From: Pseudomonadota bacterium
GTDB lineage: Bacteria > Pseudomonadota > Alphaproteobacteria > Kiloniellales > JACOMY01
Reading direction: 5' to 3'
DNA: 64,000 bases
Assembly: GCA_029781795.1 (NCBI GenBank)
Contig: JAKOWB010000077.1
Span: forward strand, 1-64,000
Positions within the stretch are counted from its first letter, which is position 1; each line of letters starts with the position of its first letter. The position numbers and the translations under genes are program-made. A model generated the notes under the pieces. It was not told where the DNA came from and searched no databases. It saw only the letters and a program-made list of their open reading frames with translations. Shown here in pieces: positions 39,738 to 49,197 of the stretch.

Positions 39738-41333
39738 ATGCTCCGCATAGCCTCCCGAGTTACGCCCCTCAGCACCTACTGGATCCTGGCCTTCACCACG
39801 ACGGTCGCGGTGCTGTCATGGTACGCCTATGCCCGCGGCCAGGACGTGAACTGGGACCAGCTCAACTACCACCTCGGGCTCCCGCGCCTCCTGGCCACCG
39901 GACACTTCTGGGACAGCATCGCGCCGGCCGGCTTACACAGCTACATCACACCCACGCTCTATCAGGCGCAGTTCGCGGCCGTGCGTTCCCTGCCGCCGCT
40001 TACCTTCGCGGCGCTGCTCGCCGGGCTGCAGACGATAAGCTTCCTGCTGGCGGCGGCCGCCTGCGCCAATCTTGCCGGATTGAAGATCGGCTGCAGCTGG
40101 CGCGACCTGCCGGTACCGCTGCTGGGCTTCCTGCTCTGCCTCCTGGCGCCAGTCCCGCTCTCCGAAGCCGGCACCACGTTCATCGACGTCACCACCGCCA
40201 GCCTGGTGCTTGCGGCCTACCTCTTGCTGCTGACCCGCGGCACGCTCCTGCCGCTCGGCCGCAGTGGCTTCCTGGCCGGACTGCTGCTTGGCCTGGCGGT
40301 CGGATTCAAGCTGACCAACCTGCCATTTCTGCTTGGCTGCATCGGCTTCGCTCTGGCGGGACCCGACAGCTTTCGCCAGCGCCTTCGCTGGCTCGCTCTG
40401 GGTGCCCTCGGTGCGGTCCTCGGCGAGCTGGCCGTTGCCGGCTGGTGGCACTGGGCCCTCTGGACGCACTTCGGCAATCCGGTGTTCCCCTTCTTCAATG
40501 GCATCTTCAAAGCGGCGGGATTTCCACCGGACAACTTCAGGGACAACCGCTTCACCGGTATTCTACCCGAGGATCTGCTGATCTATCCTTGGAGCTGGCT
40601 GACCGGCACCGGTGGCCGCTGGGGTGACGCCTCGGTGTCAGCCGAGATGCCGTTCCGGGATGCTCGCTGGATCATCCTCTTGGCCCTTCTGGGGGGCTGG
40701 CTGGCGGCATCCCTGGCAGGACTGCGGCGGCGGGCAGCGATCATGCGCAAGGCCAGCACTGGGCTGGCGCTGACAGTGCTGTTCGGGTTCGTCATCTGGC
40801 TCGGAACCTTCGGCATCCAGCGCTACCTGGCGCCACTCGACCTGCTGTGCGGTGCGATGATCCTGCTGCTTGCCCAGGCTTGGGGCCGGCGCTGGATCGC
40901 CCTCGCCATTCTGGCGCCGTCAACTCTGGCCAGCCTGCTGGTCTTGAAGGTGCCGGACTGGGGGCATTGGCCCTGGGCCGACCACTGGCAGACGCTGGCG
41001 CCCACGGCGGTCGAACTGCCAAGTCCGTCGCTGGTGCTCCTCACCAGCAAGCCCACGCTGTACGTGGCCGCCAACCTGCGCGGGCGGGTGGATTTTGTCG
41101 AGTTCGCCGAGTCTTTCGATCTCTCGCCCGCCATGCGGGGGCCGCTGGTAGAGCAGCTCGAGGCGCGCCTGCGCGAACCGGGGCTTCATCTCTACGTGCT
41201 GTATCGTGGCAAGTTGTCAAAGACGATCGCCAAGAAGCTGGCAGAGCGCCACCTCGTGCGCGGCAATGCCTGCCGGACCCTGACCTACGGCTTGGATGCG
41301 CTCACCCTTTGCCGCCTTCGCAAGACCAACTGA
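39738..41333 (+). CDS. Polytopic membrane protein, GT-C glycosyltransferase-like
   Basis: A 531-residue inner-membrane protein with about ten to eleven hydrophobic segments and a soluble C-terminal part of about 90 residues. The first outer loop, ARGQDVNWDQLNYHLGLPRLL, has the Asp/Asn-Tyr-His pattern seen in GT-C-type hypothetical glycosyltransferases, and FGNPVFPFFNGIFKA resembles the second loop of such proteins. The ATG at 39738 puts the first membrane segment (STYWILAFTTTVAVLSW) close to the N-terminus. The convergent methyltransferase gene ends six bases after its stop. Together with the GT2 and methyltransferase genes it suggests a small surface-glycan locus. Confidence 0.6.
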   Translation: MLRIASRVTPLSTYWILAFTTTVAVLSWYAYARGQDVNWDQLNYHLGLPRLLATGHFWDSIAPAGLHSYITPTLYQAQFAAVRSLPPLTFAALLAGLQTISFLLAAAACANLAGLKIGCSWRDLPVPLLGFLLCLLAPVPLSEAGTTFIDVTTASLVLAAYLLLLTRGTLLPLGRSGFLAGLLLGLAVGFKLTNLPFLLGCIGFALAGPDSFRQRLRWLALGALGAVLGELAVAGWWHWALWTHFGNPVFPFFNGIFKAAGFPPDNFRDNRFTGILPEDLLIYPWSWLTGTGGRWGDASVSAEMPFRDARWIILLALLGGWLAASLAGLRRRAAIMRKASTGLALTVLFGFVIWLGTFGIQRYLAPLDLLCGAMILLLAQAWGRRWIALAILAPSTLASLLVLKVPDWGHWPWADHWQTLAPTAVELPSPSLVLLTSKPTLYVAANLRGRVDFVEFAESFDLSPAMRGPLVEQLEARLREPGLHLYVLYRGKLSKTIAKKLAERHLVRGNACRTLTYGLDALTLCRLRKTN

Positions 41334-41339
41334 GCCGGA

Positions 41340-42023
41340 CTAAGGCGTCCAGAGCGCCAGGTTCGAGGACAGCACGCCGCAGCGCAGCCCGACCCGGGCA
41401 ACGCGGAACTCGCGGCCGCTGGAGCGACCGAGCAGCTCCAGGCAACGGCGGGACAGGAACTCCAGGTTCGCCGGCTCCGCCCAGATGGAAAGCGAGGAGC
41501 CGCGCAGCACGCGCCGGAACAGGGCCGGCGCATAGTGCAGCAGCGGCAGGCCGGTGTGATGTTCCACCGGGAACCACCGGTTTGGCACGGTGACGTAGCA
41601 GCGTCGTCCTACTCTGACTAGCTCCTGGAGGATGCGTCGCCGTTCGTCGTGACTGCCGAGATGCTCCAGCGTCGCGTTGGAATAGGCGATATCGAAGCTG
41701 CTGTCGGCGAACGGCAGCCGGGCGCCCGGCTGCAGGGAGACGAAGGGCACGGCCGGGAACGCCGCGCGGAAGGCCTCGCCGGAACCAATCCCCGCCGCCG
41801 TGATGCGCGCCGGCCAGCGATAGGCCTGCTCGAAGAAATTGCCCTCTTCCCCATCGATGTCCGAGACACCGAAGTCGAGCACGCTCGTGCTCGCCGTTGG
41901 CGACATCGCCTGCAGAAAATGCCGGAACATCGCACGGCGAGCGCCCAGCATGACCCGCTTCGCCAAGGGGACGCGCAGCCCATCCTGGTAGTAGATCGCG
42001 TCCGGTCGGTCCGGCTGGCTCAC
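41340..42023 (-). CDS. Class I SAM-dependent methyltransferase
   Basis: A 227-residue methyltransferase of the UbiE/Methyltransf_11 sort. Motif I is VLDFGVSDIDGEEGNFFEQ (in place of the more usual E/D-x-GxGxG), the acidic loop ADSSFDIAYSNATLEHLGSHDERRRILQE is typical motif II/post-I, and VGRRCYVTVPNRWFPVEHHTGLPLLHY fits sugar or lipid methyltransferases acting next to glycosyltransferases. The GTG at 42023 overlaps the stop of the GT2 gene (GTGA), so the two are coupled. Substrate unknown. Confidence 0.78.
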   Translation of the reverse strand: MSQPDRPDAIYYQDGLRVPLAKRVMLGARRAMFRHFLQAMSPTASTSVLDFGVSDIDGEEGNFFEQAYRWPARITAAGIGSGEAFRAAFPAVPFVSLQPGARLPFADSSFDIAYSNATLEHLGSHDERRRILQELVRVGRRCYVTVPNRWFPVEHHTGLPLLHYAPALFRRVLRGSSLSIWAEPANLEFLSRRCLELLGRSSGREFRVARVGLRCGVLSSNLALWTP

Positions 42024-42964
42024 GGCCCGGACAGTTCGTCGTGCCACGGCGGCGAGGGCTGGCGCAGATAGGCCAGGCGCTTCATCTCGCGGCGCCCCTC
42101 GGTCACCGTCTGCAGGACGAGACCGCTGAACAGCGACAGGATGGCGGCCAGCATCAGGGCGGCCGCCAGCACCGCCGTCGGCAGACGCGGCACGAGGCCG
42201 ATGTCCAGATAGGTCAGGATGACCGGGATGCCAAGCAGCAGCGACGTCACAGACAGCAGCGCGGCGACCAGAGCAAAGAACATCGCCGGGCGCTCGTTCA
42301 TGACAAGAGAGACAATCAGTTTCAGGATAAGCATGCCGTCGCGAAAGGTACGAAGCTTGCTTTGCGATCCCGAAGGGCGCGGGTGATAGGGCGCGGATAT
42401 CTCGCAGAACGACACATGCAGCTCAAGGGCATGTACCAGCAGCTCGGTCTCGATCTCGAAGCCGCGGCTGCGTGCCGGAAAGCTCTTCACGAAGCGGCGG
42501 GTAAAGGCCTTGTAGCCCGAAAGCATGTCTCGCGATCGGGTGCCGAAGATGCGCCCGACGAGTGCCGTCAGCATCCGGTTCCCGAGACGGTGTCCGGCGC
42601 GAAAGGAACCCGCGACACCGTCCCTGGCGACATTGACCATGTCGCAGCGCTGCCTGGTCAGGGCCTCGACGACGCGCGGCGCGGCGCCCGAATCGTAGGT
42701 GCCGTCGCCATCGACCAGCAGGTAGATGTCCGCTTCGACATCCGCGAACATGCGGCGCACGACGTTGCCCTTGCCGCGCGTCGGCTCGATGGCCACCCTG
42801 GCGCCCGCCGCCCTGGCTTCCGCCACGCTGTTGTCGCCGGAGCCGTTGTCGAAGACATAGACCGCCGCGCCCGGCAGGCTCGTCTGGAAATCCCGCACGA
42901 CGCGGCCAATGCTCAGGGCTTCATCGAGACAGGGAATGAGTACCGCGACTTTGGCTTCCGGCAC
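42020..42964 (-). CDS. Family 2 glycosyltransferase (DPM-like)
   Basis: A 314-residue GT-A glycosyltransferase with two C-terminal membrane helices. The N-terminal domain reads VAVLIPCLDEALSIGRVV, then VFDNGSGDNSV and LLVDGDGTYDS (the DxD-type metal site), followed by DMLSGYKAFTRRFVKSFPARSRGFEIETELL. This looks like dolichyl/polyprenyl-phosphate sugar synthases, which could feed GT-C enzymes such as the GT39-like pair or the 39738 gene. I took GTG 42964 because GGGGGA lies seven bases upstream; the frame is open to an ATG at 43072 without family resemblance. Confidence 0.85.
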   Translation of the reverse strand: MPEAKVAVLIPCLDEALSIGRVVRDFQTSLPGAAVYVFDNGSGDNSVAEARAAGARVAIEPTRGKGNVVRRMFADVEADIYLLVDGDGTYDSGAAPRVVEALTRQRCDMVNVARDGVAGSFRAGHRLGNRMLTALVGRIFGTRSRDMLSGYKAFTRRFVKSFPARSRGFEIETELLVHALELHVSFCEISAPYHPRPSGSQSKLRTFRDGMLILKLIVSLVMNERPAMFFALVAALLSVTSLLLGIPVILTYLDIGLVPRLPTAVLAAALMLAAILSLFSGLVLQTVTEGRREMKRLAYLRQPSPPWHDELSGP

Positions 42965-43158
42965 CTCGGTTCCCCCGCTCTCGCCCGCCACACTGGAACG
43001 CCCTACTCGATGCCGTGGCCAAGGGGCGGCCTGCTCGTTGCAAGCATAGGGCGACGGCCGAGCCACTGCCAAGCTGCTGTGGGCCCCGAGGTGCCGGCGG
43101 CAGCCCCTCCGCCGAGGCGGCTGGCGGGCGCCCGCGCGCTCGGCTAGCGTCGGCCGCC

Positions 43159-43995
43159 ATGGGGTATCTCTACCAGGTCAGCCGCAACGATCCCGCCGTC
43201 ACCTTCGGCTGGCCCGCCAGTGGTCGCGAGCGCGACCGCCTGGAGTCGGAGCTGCTGGCACTGCTCGACCCGGCGCTGCGGCGCGCGGCAGAGCTGGCCG
43301 AGCGCCCGCCGCTGGCCGCCGCGCCGCTGCTGGCAGACTTCCTTGCGCTCTACGCCAGTCGGCCGCTGGCGCAGAACAAGGGCGGCAGCGGCCTCAACGA
43401 CTCGCTCTGGCTCTACCTCATGGCGCGGCTGATCGATCCGGCGCTGATCGTCGAGAGCGGAACCTGGCGAGGGCAGTCCGCCTGGCTGCTGCGCCAGGCC
43501 TGCCCGGCGGCGCGGGTCGTCACCTTCGACGTCTGCGTCCCGGACGAAGGCCGCTGCGAGACCGCAGGGGTCTTCTATCACCTCAAGGACTGGATGACCG
43601 AGCCGGTGACCGCCGTGCCCGGCGAGCGCGCCCTGGTCTTCTTCGACGACCACATCAGCCACGCGCAGCGGCTGGCCGAAGCGGCGGCGCGCGGCTTCCG
43701 GCTTGCCCTCTTCGACGACAACTTTGCCGCCCGGCACCTGCACGCCACCGGCGCACCCCCCGTCCCGACCCTGGCCATGCTGCTGGATTCCGCGACGCCG
43801 GCCGGCGCCGTCATCGAGTGGCAGCGCAACGGCAAGATTTACCGCTATGATGACAGCGTTGAACGCCGTCAGGCCGCCCGCGACCTGGTGGCCGACCACC
43901 TGACCTTGCCGGAGCTGGCGTCGGTGACGCACCATCCGCCAGGGTCTGGCATGACCTTGGTGCGCTTGCAGGGCCAACCTTCGACTGGGATGTGA
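43159..43995 (+). CDS. Methyltransferase-like protein (CmcI/Methyltransf_24 type)
   Basis: A 278-residue cytosolic protein with a Rossmann methyltransferase core. Motif I is LIVESGTWRGQSAWLLRQ, motif II VVTFDVCVPDEGRC, and the acidic ALVFFDDHISHAQRLAEAAARGF is the metal- or SAM-site region seen in cephalosporin-hydroxylase-like and Methyltransf_24 proteins. LALFDDNFAARHLHATGAPPVPT follows. Activity and substrate are unknown. It stops three bases before the peptide-binding protein gene, so the two may share a transcript. The 194-base gap to the divergent GT2 gene holds no clear element that I can name. Confidence 0.6.
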   Translation: MGYLYQVSRNDPAVTFGWPASGRERDRLESELLALLDPALRRAAELAERPPLAAAPLLADFLALYASRPLAQNKGGSGLNDSLWLYLMARLIDPALIVESGTWRGQSAWLLRQACPAARVVTFDVCVPDEGRCETAGVFYHLKDWMTEPVTAVPGERALVFFDDHISHAQRLAEAAARGFRLALFDDNFAARHLHATGAPPVPTLAMLLDSATPAGAVIEWQRNGKIYRYDDSVERRQAARDLVADHLTLPELASVTHHPPGSGMTLVRLQGQPSTGM

Positions 43996-43998
43996 AGA

Positions 43999-45924
43999 AT
44001 GCTTCGCAATCTTCTGATATCCGTACTGCTTCTGGCATCTTTTCCTGCCGCGGCGGAAACCGTCTGGCTGACCAGCGACGAGCCGCTGTCACTGCCGACC
44101 CTGCAGGAGCCGCCGATGCTCGAACAGGCAGTCGGCGACGGCACCTTGCCGCCGGTGGACCAGCGCCTGCCCGCGATACCGCTGGTGGTCAAGGCGACGG
44201 AGAACCGGACGATCGGCCGTTCCGGCGGCGACCTGAAGATGCTGGTCGGCCGCACCAAGGACAGCCGCCTGCTGTCGGTTTATGGCTATGCCCGCCTCGT
44301 GCGCTATGACGAGAACTATAACTTCGTGCCGGACATCCTGCGCCAGGTCGAGATCGTCGACGGCCGCAGCTTCACCCTCTATCTGCGTCCCGGTCACAAA
44401 TGGTCCGACGGCAAGCCCTTCACCACGCGCGACTTCCAGTACTGGTGGGAGGACGTGGCCAACAATCCCGATCTCTCGCCGGGTGGCCCGCCGATCGTGA
44501 TGCTGGTCGACGGCGAGCCGCCGGTGGTCGAGGTGATCGACGAAACGACGATCCGCTACACCTGGACCAGGCCCAACCCCTTCTTCCTGCCGGCGCTGGC
44601 GGGGGCGACGCCGCTCTACATCTACCGGCCCTTCCACTACCTCAAGAAGTACCACGCCAAGTACGCCGACCCCGCTGAACTGGAGCAGAAGGTGAAGGAG
44701 GCGGAGAAGGACTCCTGGGCCCAGCTGCACAACAAGCTCGACAACCTCTACAACATGGACAACGTGAAGCTGCCGACGCTGGAGCCCTGGCGCCTGGCAG
44801 CCAAGCCCTCGGCCGAGCGCGTCGTCGCCGAGCGCAATCCCTTCTTCCACCGCATCGACGAAAAGGGGCAGCAACTGCCCTACCTGGACCACTTCAACCT
44901 CGAGGTGGTTTCGCCCGGCCTGATCGCGACCAAGGCCGGCGCCGGCGAGAGCGACCTGCAGTCGCGCGGCCTGAACTTCAGTGACTACACCTTCCTGAAA
45001 CAGGGCCAGAAGCGGAAGGGATTCAAGGTCTTCCTCTGGGACACGGTGCGTGGCTCCGAGCTGGCGATCTATCCCAACCTCAATGTCGACGATCCAGTCT
45101 GGCGCGAGGTGCTGCGCGACGTCCGCTTCCGCCGCGCGCTCTCGCTGGCGGTGGACCGGCACGAGATCAATCAGGTCATCTATTACGGCCTGGGCGTCGA
45201 GGGAAACCACGGCGTCCTGCCGGGCACGCCGCTCTATGACGCGGAGGTGCGGAACGCCTGGTCGCAGTTCGACCCGGATCTGGCCAACAAGCTGCTCGAC
45301 GACATGGGCCTGACCCAGCGCAACGACGACGGCATCCGCCTGCTGCCCGACGGCCGGCCGATGGAGATCGTGGTCGAGAGCGCGGGCGAGAACAGCGAAG
45401 AGGCCGACGTCCTGGAGCTGATCAACGATACCTGGCGCGAGATCGGCATCAAGCTGCACACCAAGCCGTCGGAGCGCACGGTGCTGCGCAACCGCATCTT
45501 TGCCGGCGAGACGCTGATGGCGATCTGGTTCGGCTACGAGAACGGCCTGCCGACCGCCGACATGAGCCCCGAGGAGTTCGTGCCGGTACATCAGCAGTCC
45601 TATCAGTGGCCGAAATGGGGCCAGTACTACGAGACCAAGGGCAAGTCCGGCGAGCCGGTCGACATGCCCGAGGCCAAGCGCCTGATGGAGCTCTGGGACG
45701 AGTGGCGCTATGCCAGCACGGTCGAGGAGCGGACGAAGATCTGGGAGGAAATCCTGCAGATCGATTCCGACCAGGTCTGGACCATCGGCATCGTCGCCCG
45801 CATACCGCAGCCGATCGTCGTCAGCGCCAAGCTGATGAACGTGCCGGAACACGCGGTCTACAACTGGGAGCCCGGCGCGCAGTTCGGCATCTACCAGCCC
45901 GCCAGCTTCTGGATGGCGGAGTAG
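43999..45924 (+). CDS. Peptide/nickel-type ABC substrate-binding protein (orphan)
   Basis: A 641-residue periplasmic binding protein of SBP family 5 (peptide/opine/nickel class). A signal peptide (1-19, ending PAAA) is followed by TLYLRPGHKWSDGKPFTTRDFQYWWEDV, the family hallmark, then RFRRALSLAVDRHEINQVIYYG and a C-terminal lobe with WREIGIKLHTKPSERT. The length is large for the family, similar to binding proteins that take larger or modified substrates. No permease or ATPase gene is beside it, so it must work with a transporter encoded elsewhere. A GC-rich hairpin follows the stop. Confidence 0.88.
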   Translation: MLRNLLISVLLLASFPAAAETVWLTSDEPLSLPTLQEPPMLEQAVGDGTLPPVDQRLPAIPLVVKATENRTIGRSGGDLKMLVGRTKDSRLLSVYGYARLVRYDENYNFVPDILRQVEIVDGRSFTLYLRPGHKWSDGKPFTTRDFQYWWEDVANNPDLSPGGPPIVMLVDGEPPVVEVIDETTIRYTWTRPNPFFLPALAGATPLYIYRPFHYLKKYHAKYADPAELEQKVKEAEKDSWAQLHNKLDNLYNMDNVKLPTLEPWRLAAKPSAERVVAERNPFFHRIDEKGQQLPYLDHFNLEVVSPGLIATKAGAGESDLQSRGLNFSDYTFLKQGQKRKGFKVFLWDTVRGSELAIYPNLNVDDPVWREVLRDVRFRRALSLAVDRHEINQVIYYGLGVEGNHGVLPGTPLYDAEVRNAWSQFDPDLANKLLDDMGLTQRNDDGIRLLPDGRPMEIVVESAGENSEEADVLELINDTWREIGIKLHTKPSERTVLRNRIFAGETLMAIWFGYENGLPTADMSPEEFVPVHQQSYQWPKWGQYYETKGKSGEPVDMPEAKRLMELWDEWRYASTVEERTKIWEEILQIDSDQVWTIGIVARIPQPIVVSAKLMNVPEHAVYNWEPGAQFGIYQPASFWMAE

Positions 45925-45931
45925 GATAAAA

Positions 45932-45984
45932 GCCGGCCCTCTCAAGCCCCCTCCTCCACGCACTGCGCCGGGGGAGGGGCCGGC
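45932..45984 (+). terminator. Long GC-rich hairpin after the binding-protein gene
   Basis: GCCGGCCC (45932-45939) pairs with GGGCCGGC (45977-45984), and the inner CCCCCTCC pairs with GGGGGAGG, giving a long stem. There is no T-run after it, so it may be a Rho-independent-like or mRNA-stabilising structure. Confidence 0.45.
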
Positions 45985-46001
45985 GTGCTGAAAGCCCTGC
46001 C

Positions 46002-47183
46002 ATGACCTATGCCTTGAACCCCCTTCTCCACGCCGTCGCCGCGCCGCCGATCCCGGAGGCGCAGGGCTGGATCGCCGGTCGCTCCTTCCCGACGGAGAAG
46101 CCGCTGATCGACGTGGCCCAGGCCGTCCCCGGCTATCCGCCGCCGCGCAGCCTGACCGACCATCTGGCAGGCGTCGTCGGCCAGCCGGGCATGGCGCGCT
46201 ATACCGACGTGCCCGGCCGGCCCGAGCTGCGGCAGGCGCTGGCGGCCGACATGAACGCCTTCTACGGCGCGGGGATCGACCCGGCACAGGTCACCATTAC
46301 GGCGGGCTGCAACCAGGCCTTCTGCTTCGCGGTTCAGGCGCTCTGCGCGCCCGGCGACGAGCTGATCCTGCCGCTGCCCTACTACTTCAATCACCAGATG
46401 TGGTGCGACATGGCGGGGGTGCGGGCGGTCCACATACCCTTTCGCGCCGAGCGCGGCGGCGTGCCCGACCCGGCGGACGCCGCGGCCGCCATCACGCCCA
46501 AGACGCGCGCCATCGTCCTGGTCTCGCCCAACAACCCGACGGGCGCGATCTACCCCGCCGAGGCGCTGCAGGCCTTCTTCGCACTGGCGCGCGAGCGCGG
46601 CCTGGCGCTGATCCTGGACGAGACCTACCGCGACTTCCTGCCGGCCGACGGCGCGCCGCATGCCCTGTTCCGCCTGCCCGGCTGGGACGAGGTGCTGGTG
46701 CAGCTCTACTCCTTCTCCAAGGTCTACTGCATCACCGGCTATCGGGTCGGCTCGATCATCGCCGGCCGGCGCCTGACCGACGAGATCGCCAAGGTCATGG
46801 ACACGGTCGCCATCTGTGCCCCGCGCATCGGGCAGGAGGCAGCGCTCTTCGGCCTCGCCAACCTGGTGGACTGGCGCCAGGGCAACACCCGCCTGATGCG
46901 CGACCGGCTGGCGGCTCTGCGGACCGCCTTCAGCCGCAACGACCTCGGCTACCGCCTGGTCTCGGCCGGCGCCTACTTCGCCTATCTGGCGCATCCCTTC
47001 GAGGGACGCCCGGCGCTGCAGGTGGCCCGCCGCCTGGCGGACGAGCAGAACATGCTGGCCCTGCCCGGCGCCTGGTTCGGCCCGGGACAGGACGGCTTCC
47101 TGCGCCTCGCCTTCGCCAACGTCGAGGCCGGCGCCATGCCGGCCATCGCCGAGCGCCTGGCGCAGGACGCCGCGCGCGGCTGA
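46002..47183 (+). CDS. Class I/II PLP-dependent aminotransferase
   Basis: A 393-residue cytosolic fold-type I aminotransferase. Landmarks are GYPPPRSLTDHLAGVVG, TITAGCNQAFCFAVQALCAPGDE, LVSPNNPTGAIYP, LILDETYRDF and the PLP-Lys motif YSFSKVYCITGYRVG. An Arg for the substrate carboxylate is in FLRLAFANVE. The acceptor is unknown; AspC-, HisC- and arginine/pyruvate-type members look alike. The ribosome site is weak. The GNAT gene overlaps its stop (TGATG). Confidence 0.88.
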   Translation: MTYALNPLLHAVAAPPIPEAQGWIAGRSFPTEKPLIDVAQAVPGYPPPRSLTDHLAGVVGQPGMARYTDVPGRPELRQALAADMNAFYGAGIDPAQVTITAGCNQAFCFAVQALCAPGDELILPLPYYFNHQMWCDMAGVRAVHIPFRAERGGVPDPADAAAAITPKTRAIVLVSPNNPTGAIYPAEALQAFFALARERGLALILDETYRDFLPADGAPHALFRLPGWDEVLVQLYSFSKVYCITGYRVGSIIAGRRLTDEIAKVMDTVAICAPRIGQEAALFGLANLVDWRQGNTRLMRDRLAALRTAFSRNDLGYRLVSAGAYFAYLAHPFEGRPALQVARRLADEQNMLALPGAWFGPGQDGFLRLAFANVEAGAMPAIAERLAQDAARG

Positions 47184-47623
47184 TGCCGCCCCGGATCGAG
47201 CCGCTCGCCCTGCCCCACCCCGGCCTGCCCGCGCTGCTGGCTGACAGCCTGGCCGACACGCAGTCGATGGTCCGGCGCCTCTGGAAGGAGTGGAAGAACG
47301 GCGGCAACCGCTTCGCCCTGCCGGGCGAGGCGCTGTTCGGTGCCTTCGCCGGCGACACGCTGGTCGGCGTCTGCGGCCTCAACCGCGATCCCTACGCCGG
47401 CCGGCCCGATGTCGGCCGCCTGCGGCATCTCTACGTCCACCGCGAGCATCGCCGCGCCGGCGCCGGCCGCGCCCTGGTGCGCCGCGTCTTCCAGGCCGCG
47501 CAGCCGCATTTCGCACTGCTGGAGCTGCGTACCATCACGCCGGAGGCCGACGCCTTCTACCGCCACCTCGGCTTCGCCCCGGTCAACCGCACCTTCGCCA
47601 CCCACGAGCTGGCGCTGCGGTAG
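47183..47623 (+). CDS. GNAT family N-acetyltransferase
   Basis: A 146-residue acetyltransferase. The acetyl-CoA motif A is LRHLYVHREHRRAGAGRALVRRVF (Q/R-x-x-G-x-G/A form), preceded by the strand TLVGVCGLNRDPYAG and followed by LLELRTITPEADAFYRHLGFAPV, typical of GNAT motif B. Target unknown. It is translationally coupled to the aminotransferase, so both may act on the same amine pathway. It ends six bases from the convergent metallo-hydrolase gene. Confidence 0.85.
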   Translation: MPPRIEPLALPHPGLPALLADSLADTQSMVRRLWKEWKNGGNRFALPGEALFGAFAGDTLVGVCGLNRDPYAGRPDVGRLRHLYVHREHRRAGAGRALVRRVFQAAQPHFALLELRTITPEADAFYRHLGFAPVNRTFATHELALR

Positions 47624-47629
47624 GCGCCC

Positions 47630-48421
47630 TCACACCTCGAGCGTCAGGCCGTCCCAGCCGGGCTCGACGCCCGGCGGGCAGTCGGACTTGAGCTTGGCGT
47701 AGTCGACCGACTGGTTGAGGTGGGTCAGGACAGCGTGCTTCGGCTTCAGGCGGCGGATCCACTCGAGGGTCGAGGCGAAGTGGCTGTGGGTCGGATGCGG
47801 CTCGTAGCGCAGGCAGTCGACGATCCAGAGGTCGAGGCCCTCGAGCGCGGCGAAGGCCGTCTCGTCCAGGCGCACCACGTCGGTCGAATAGGCGAAGCCG
47901 CCGATGCGGAAGCCGAGCGAGTGGACGTTGCCGTGGTCCTGGTGGATCGCCAGCACCTCGAAACCCGCTGCCATGAAGGGGTGGCCGACGCGGATCTCGT
48001 GGTCCGCCATGAGGGCCGGATAGAGCCGCGCCCCGGTATGGCTGGAGGTGAAGGCGTAGTCGAAGCGCGTGGTCAGCGCCTTGTGCGTCGCCCGGTCCAT
48101 GTAGGCCGGGATCGGCCCGCCCTGGCGGTAGGAGAGCGAGCGCAGGTCGTCCAGGCCGTGGCAGTGGTCGGCGTGCGCGTGGGTGAAGAGGATGGCGTCG
48201 AGGCCGGGCACCCGGCGGGCGATGAGCTGTTCGCGCAGGTCCGGCGAGGTGTCGATCAGCAGCCGGCGTCCGTCCTGCTCCACCAGCACCGAGACGCGGG
48301 TGCGGCGGTTCTTCGGTTCCTTGGGATCGGCGGCGCCCCAGTAGCCGCCGGGCGAACCGTCCGGCAGCGGCACGCCGCCGGAGCCGCCGGAGCCGAGCAG
48401 CGTGACCCGCAGCCCGCTCAC
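47630..48421 (-). CDS. MBL-fold metallo-hydrolase (PhnP-like)
   Basis: A 263-residue metallo-beta-lactamase fold protein. The metal motif is LFTHAHADHCHGLDDLR (HxHxDH), with a third-strand start LLGSGGSGGVPLPDGSPGGYWGA typical of the PhnP/cyclic-phosphodiesterase-like branch, IDTSPDLREQLI, and later AIHQDHG and YSTDVVRLDE metal ligands. In alphaproteobacteria this gene usually follows tatD; the reaction (a phosphodiesterase?) is not known. The GTG at 48421 overlaps the tatD stop (GTGA). Confidence 0.88.
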   Translation of the reverse strand: MSGLRVTLLGSGGSGGVPLPDGSPGGYWGAADPKEPKNRRTRVSVLVEQDGRRLLIDTSPDLREQLIARRVPGLDAILFTHAHADHCHGLDDLRSLSYRQGGPIPAYMDRATHKALTTRFDYAFTSSHTGARLYPALMADHEIRVGHPFMAAGFEVLAIHQDHGNVHSLGFRIGGFAYSTDVVRLDETAFAALEGLDLWIVDCLRYEPHPTHSHFASTLEWIRRLKPKHAVLTHLNQSVDYAKLKSDCPPGVEPGWDGLTLEV

Positions 48422-49197
48422 GCCGCCTTCCAGAAGAGGCGGTTGAAGTTCGCCGTGGTGGCGGCGGTCAGCTCGGCCACGGTCACGCCCTTGATTTCTG
48501 CCAGCTTCGCCGCCGTGTGCGGCACGTAGGCCGGCTCGTTCTGACGGCCGCGGTGCGGCACGGGGGCGAGGTAGGGGGAGTCGGTCTCGACCAGCAGGCG
48601 GTCGAGCGGCACGCTCGCCACGGTCTGGCGCAGCGCCTCGGCGTTCTTGAAGGTGACGATACCGGCCAGCGAGATGCAGAAGCCCATCTCCAGGGCCGCG
48701 GCGGCAAGATCGGGACCGGCCGTGAAACAATGAATGACAGCCGGATAGGCGCCGTTCTTGAACTCATCTCTCAAGATCTGCACCGTGTCGTCGTCGGCGT
48801 CGCGCGCGTGCACGACGAGCGGCAGCCGCGTCTCGCGCGCGGCGGCGATGTGGGCGCGGAAGCTGGCCTGCTGGGCCTCCCGCGGCGAGTGCTCATAGAA
48901 GTAGTCGAGGCCGGTCTCGCCGATGCCGACCACCTTGGGGTGGCGGGCGAGTTCGACCAGCACCGCCGGGTCGCGCACGCCCTCCTCCCCGGCCTCGTGC
49001 GGATGCACGCCGACCGTGGCATAGACGCCGGGGAAGCGCTCGGCGATGGCGATGACCGCCGCCGCCTCGGTGAGCTTGGTGCCGATGGTCACCACCTTCT
49101 CCACGCCGGCGGCCCGGGCGCGGTCCAGCACCGCGCCCAGGTCCAGCCCTTCGCGCTGCAGGTAGTCGAGATGGCAGTGGCTGTCGACCAGACCCAT
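48418..49197 (-). CDS. tatD: TatD family metal-dependent hydrolase/DNase
   Basis: A 259-residue TIM-barrel hydrolase of the TatD/YcfH type, linked to 3'-5' exonuclease and DNA repair functions. Metal ligands are DSHCHLD at the N-terminus, GETGLDYFY, VVHARDADDDT, IHCFTAG and VETDSPYLAP. Its ATG overlaps the metG stop (ATGA). The order holB-metG-tatD-MBL is conserved in alphaproteobacteria. Confidence 0.95.
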   Translation of the reverse strand: MGLVDSHCHLDYLQREGLDLGAVLDRARAAGVEKVVTIGTKLTEAAAVIAIAERFPGVYATVGVHPHEAGEEGVRDPAVLVELARHPKVVGIGETGLDYFYEHSPREAQQASFRAHIAAARETRLPLVVHARDADDDTVQILRDEFKNGAYPAVIHCFTAGPDLAAAALEMGFCISLAGIVTFKNAEALRQTVASVPLDRLLVETDSPYLAPVPHRGRQNEPAYVPHTAAKLAEIKGVTVAELTAATTANFNRLFWKAA

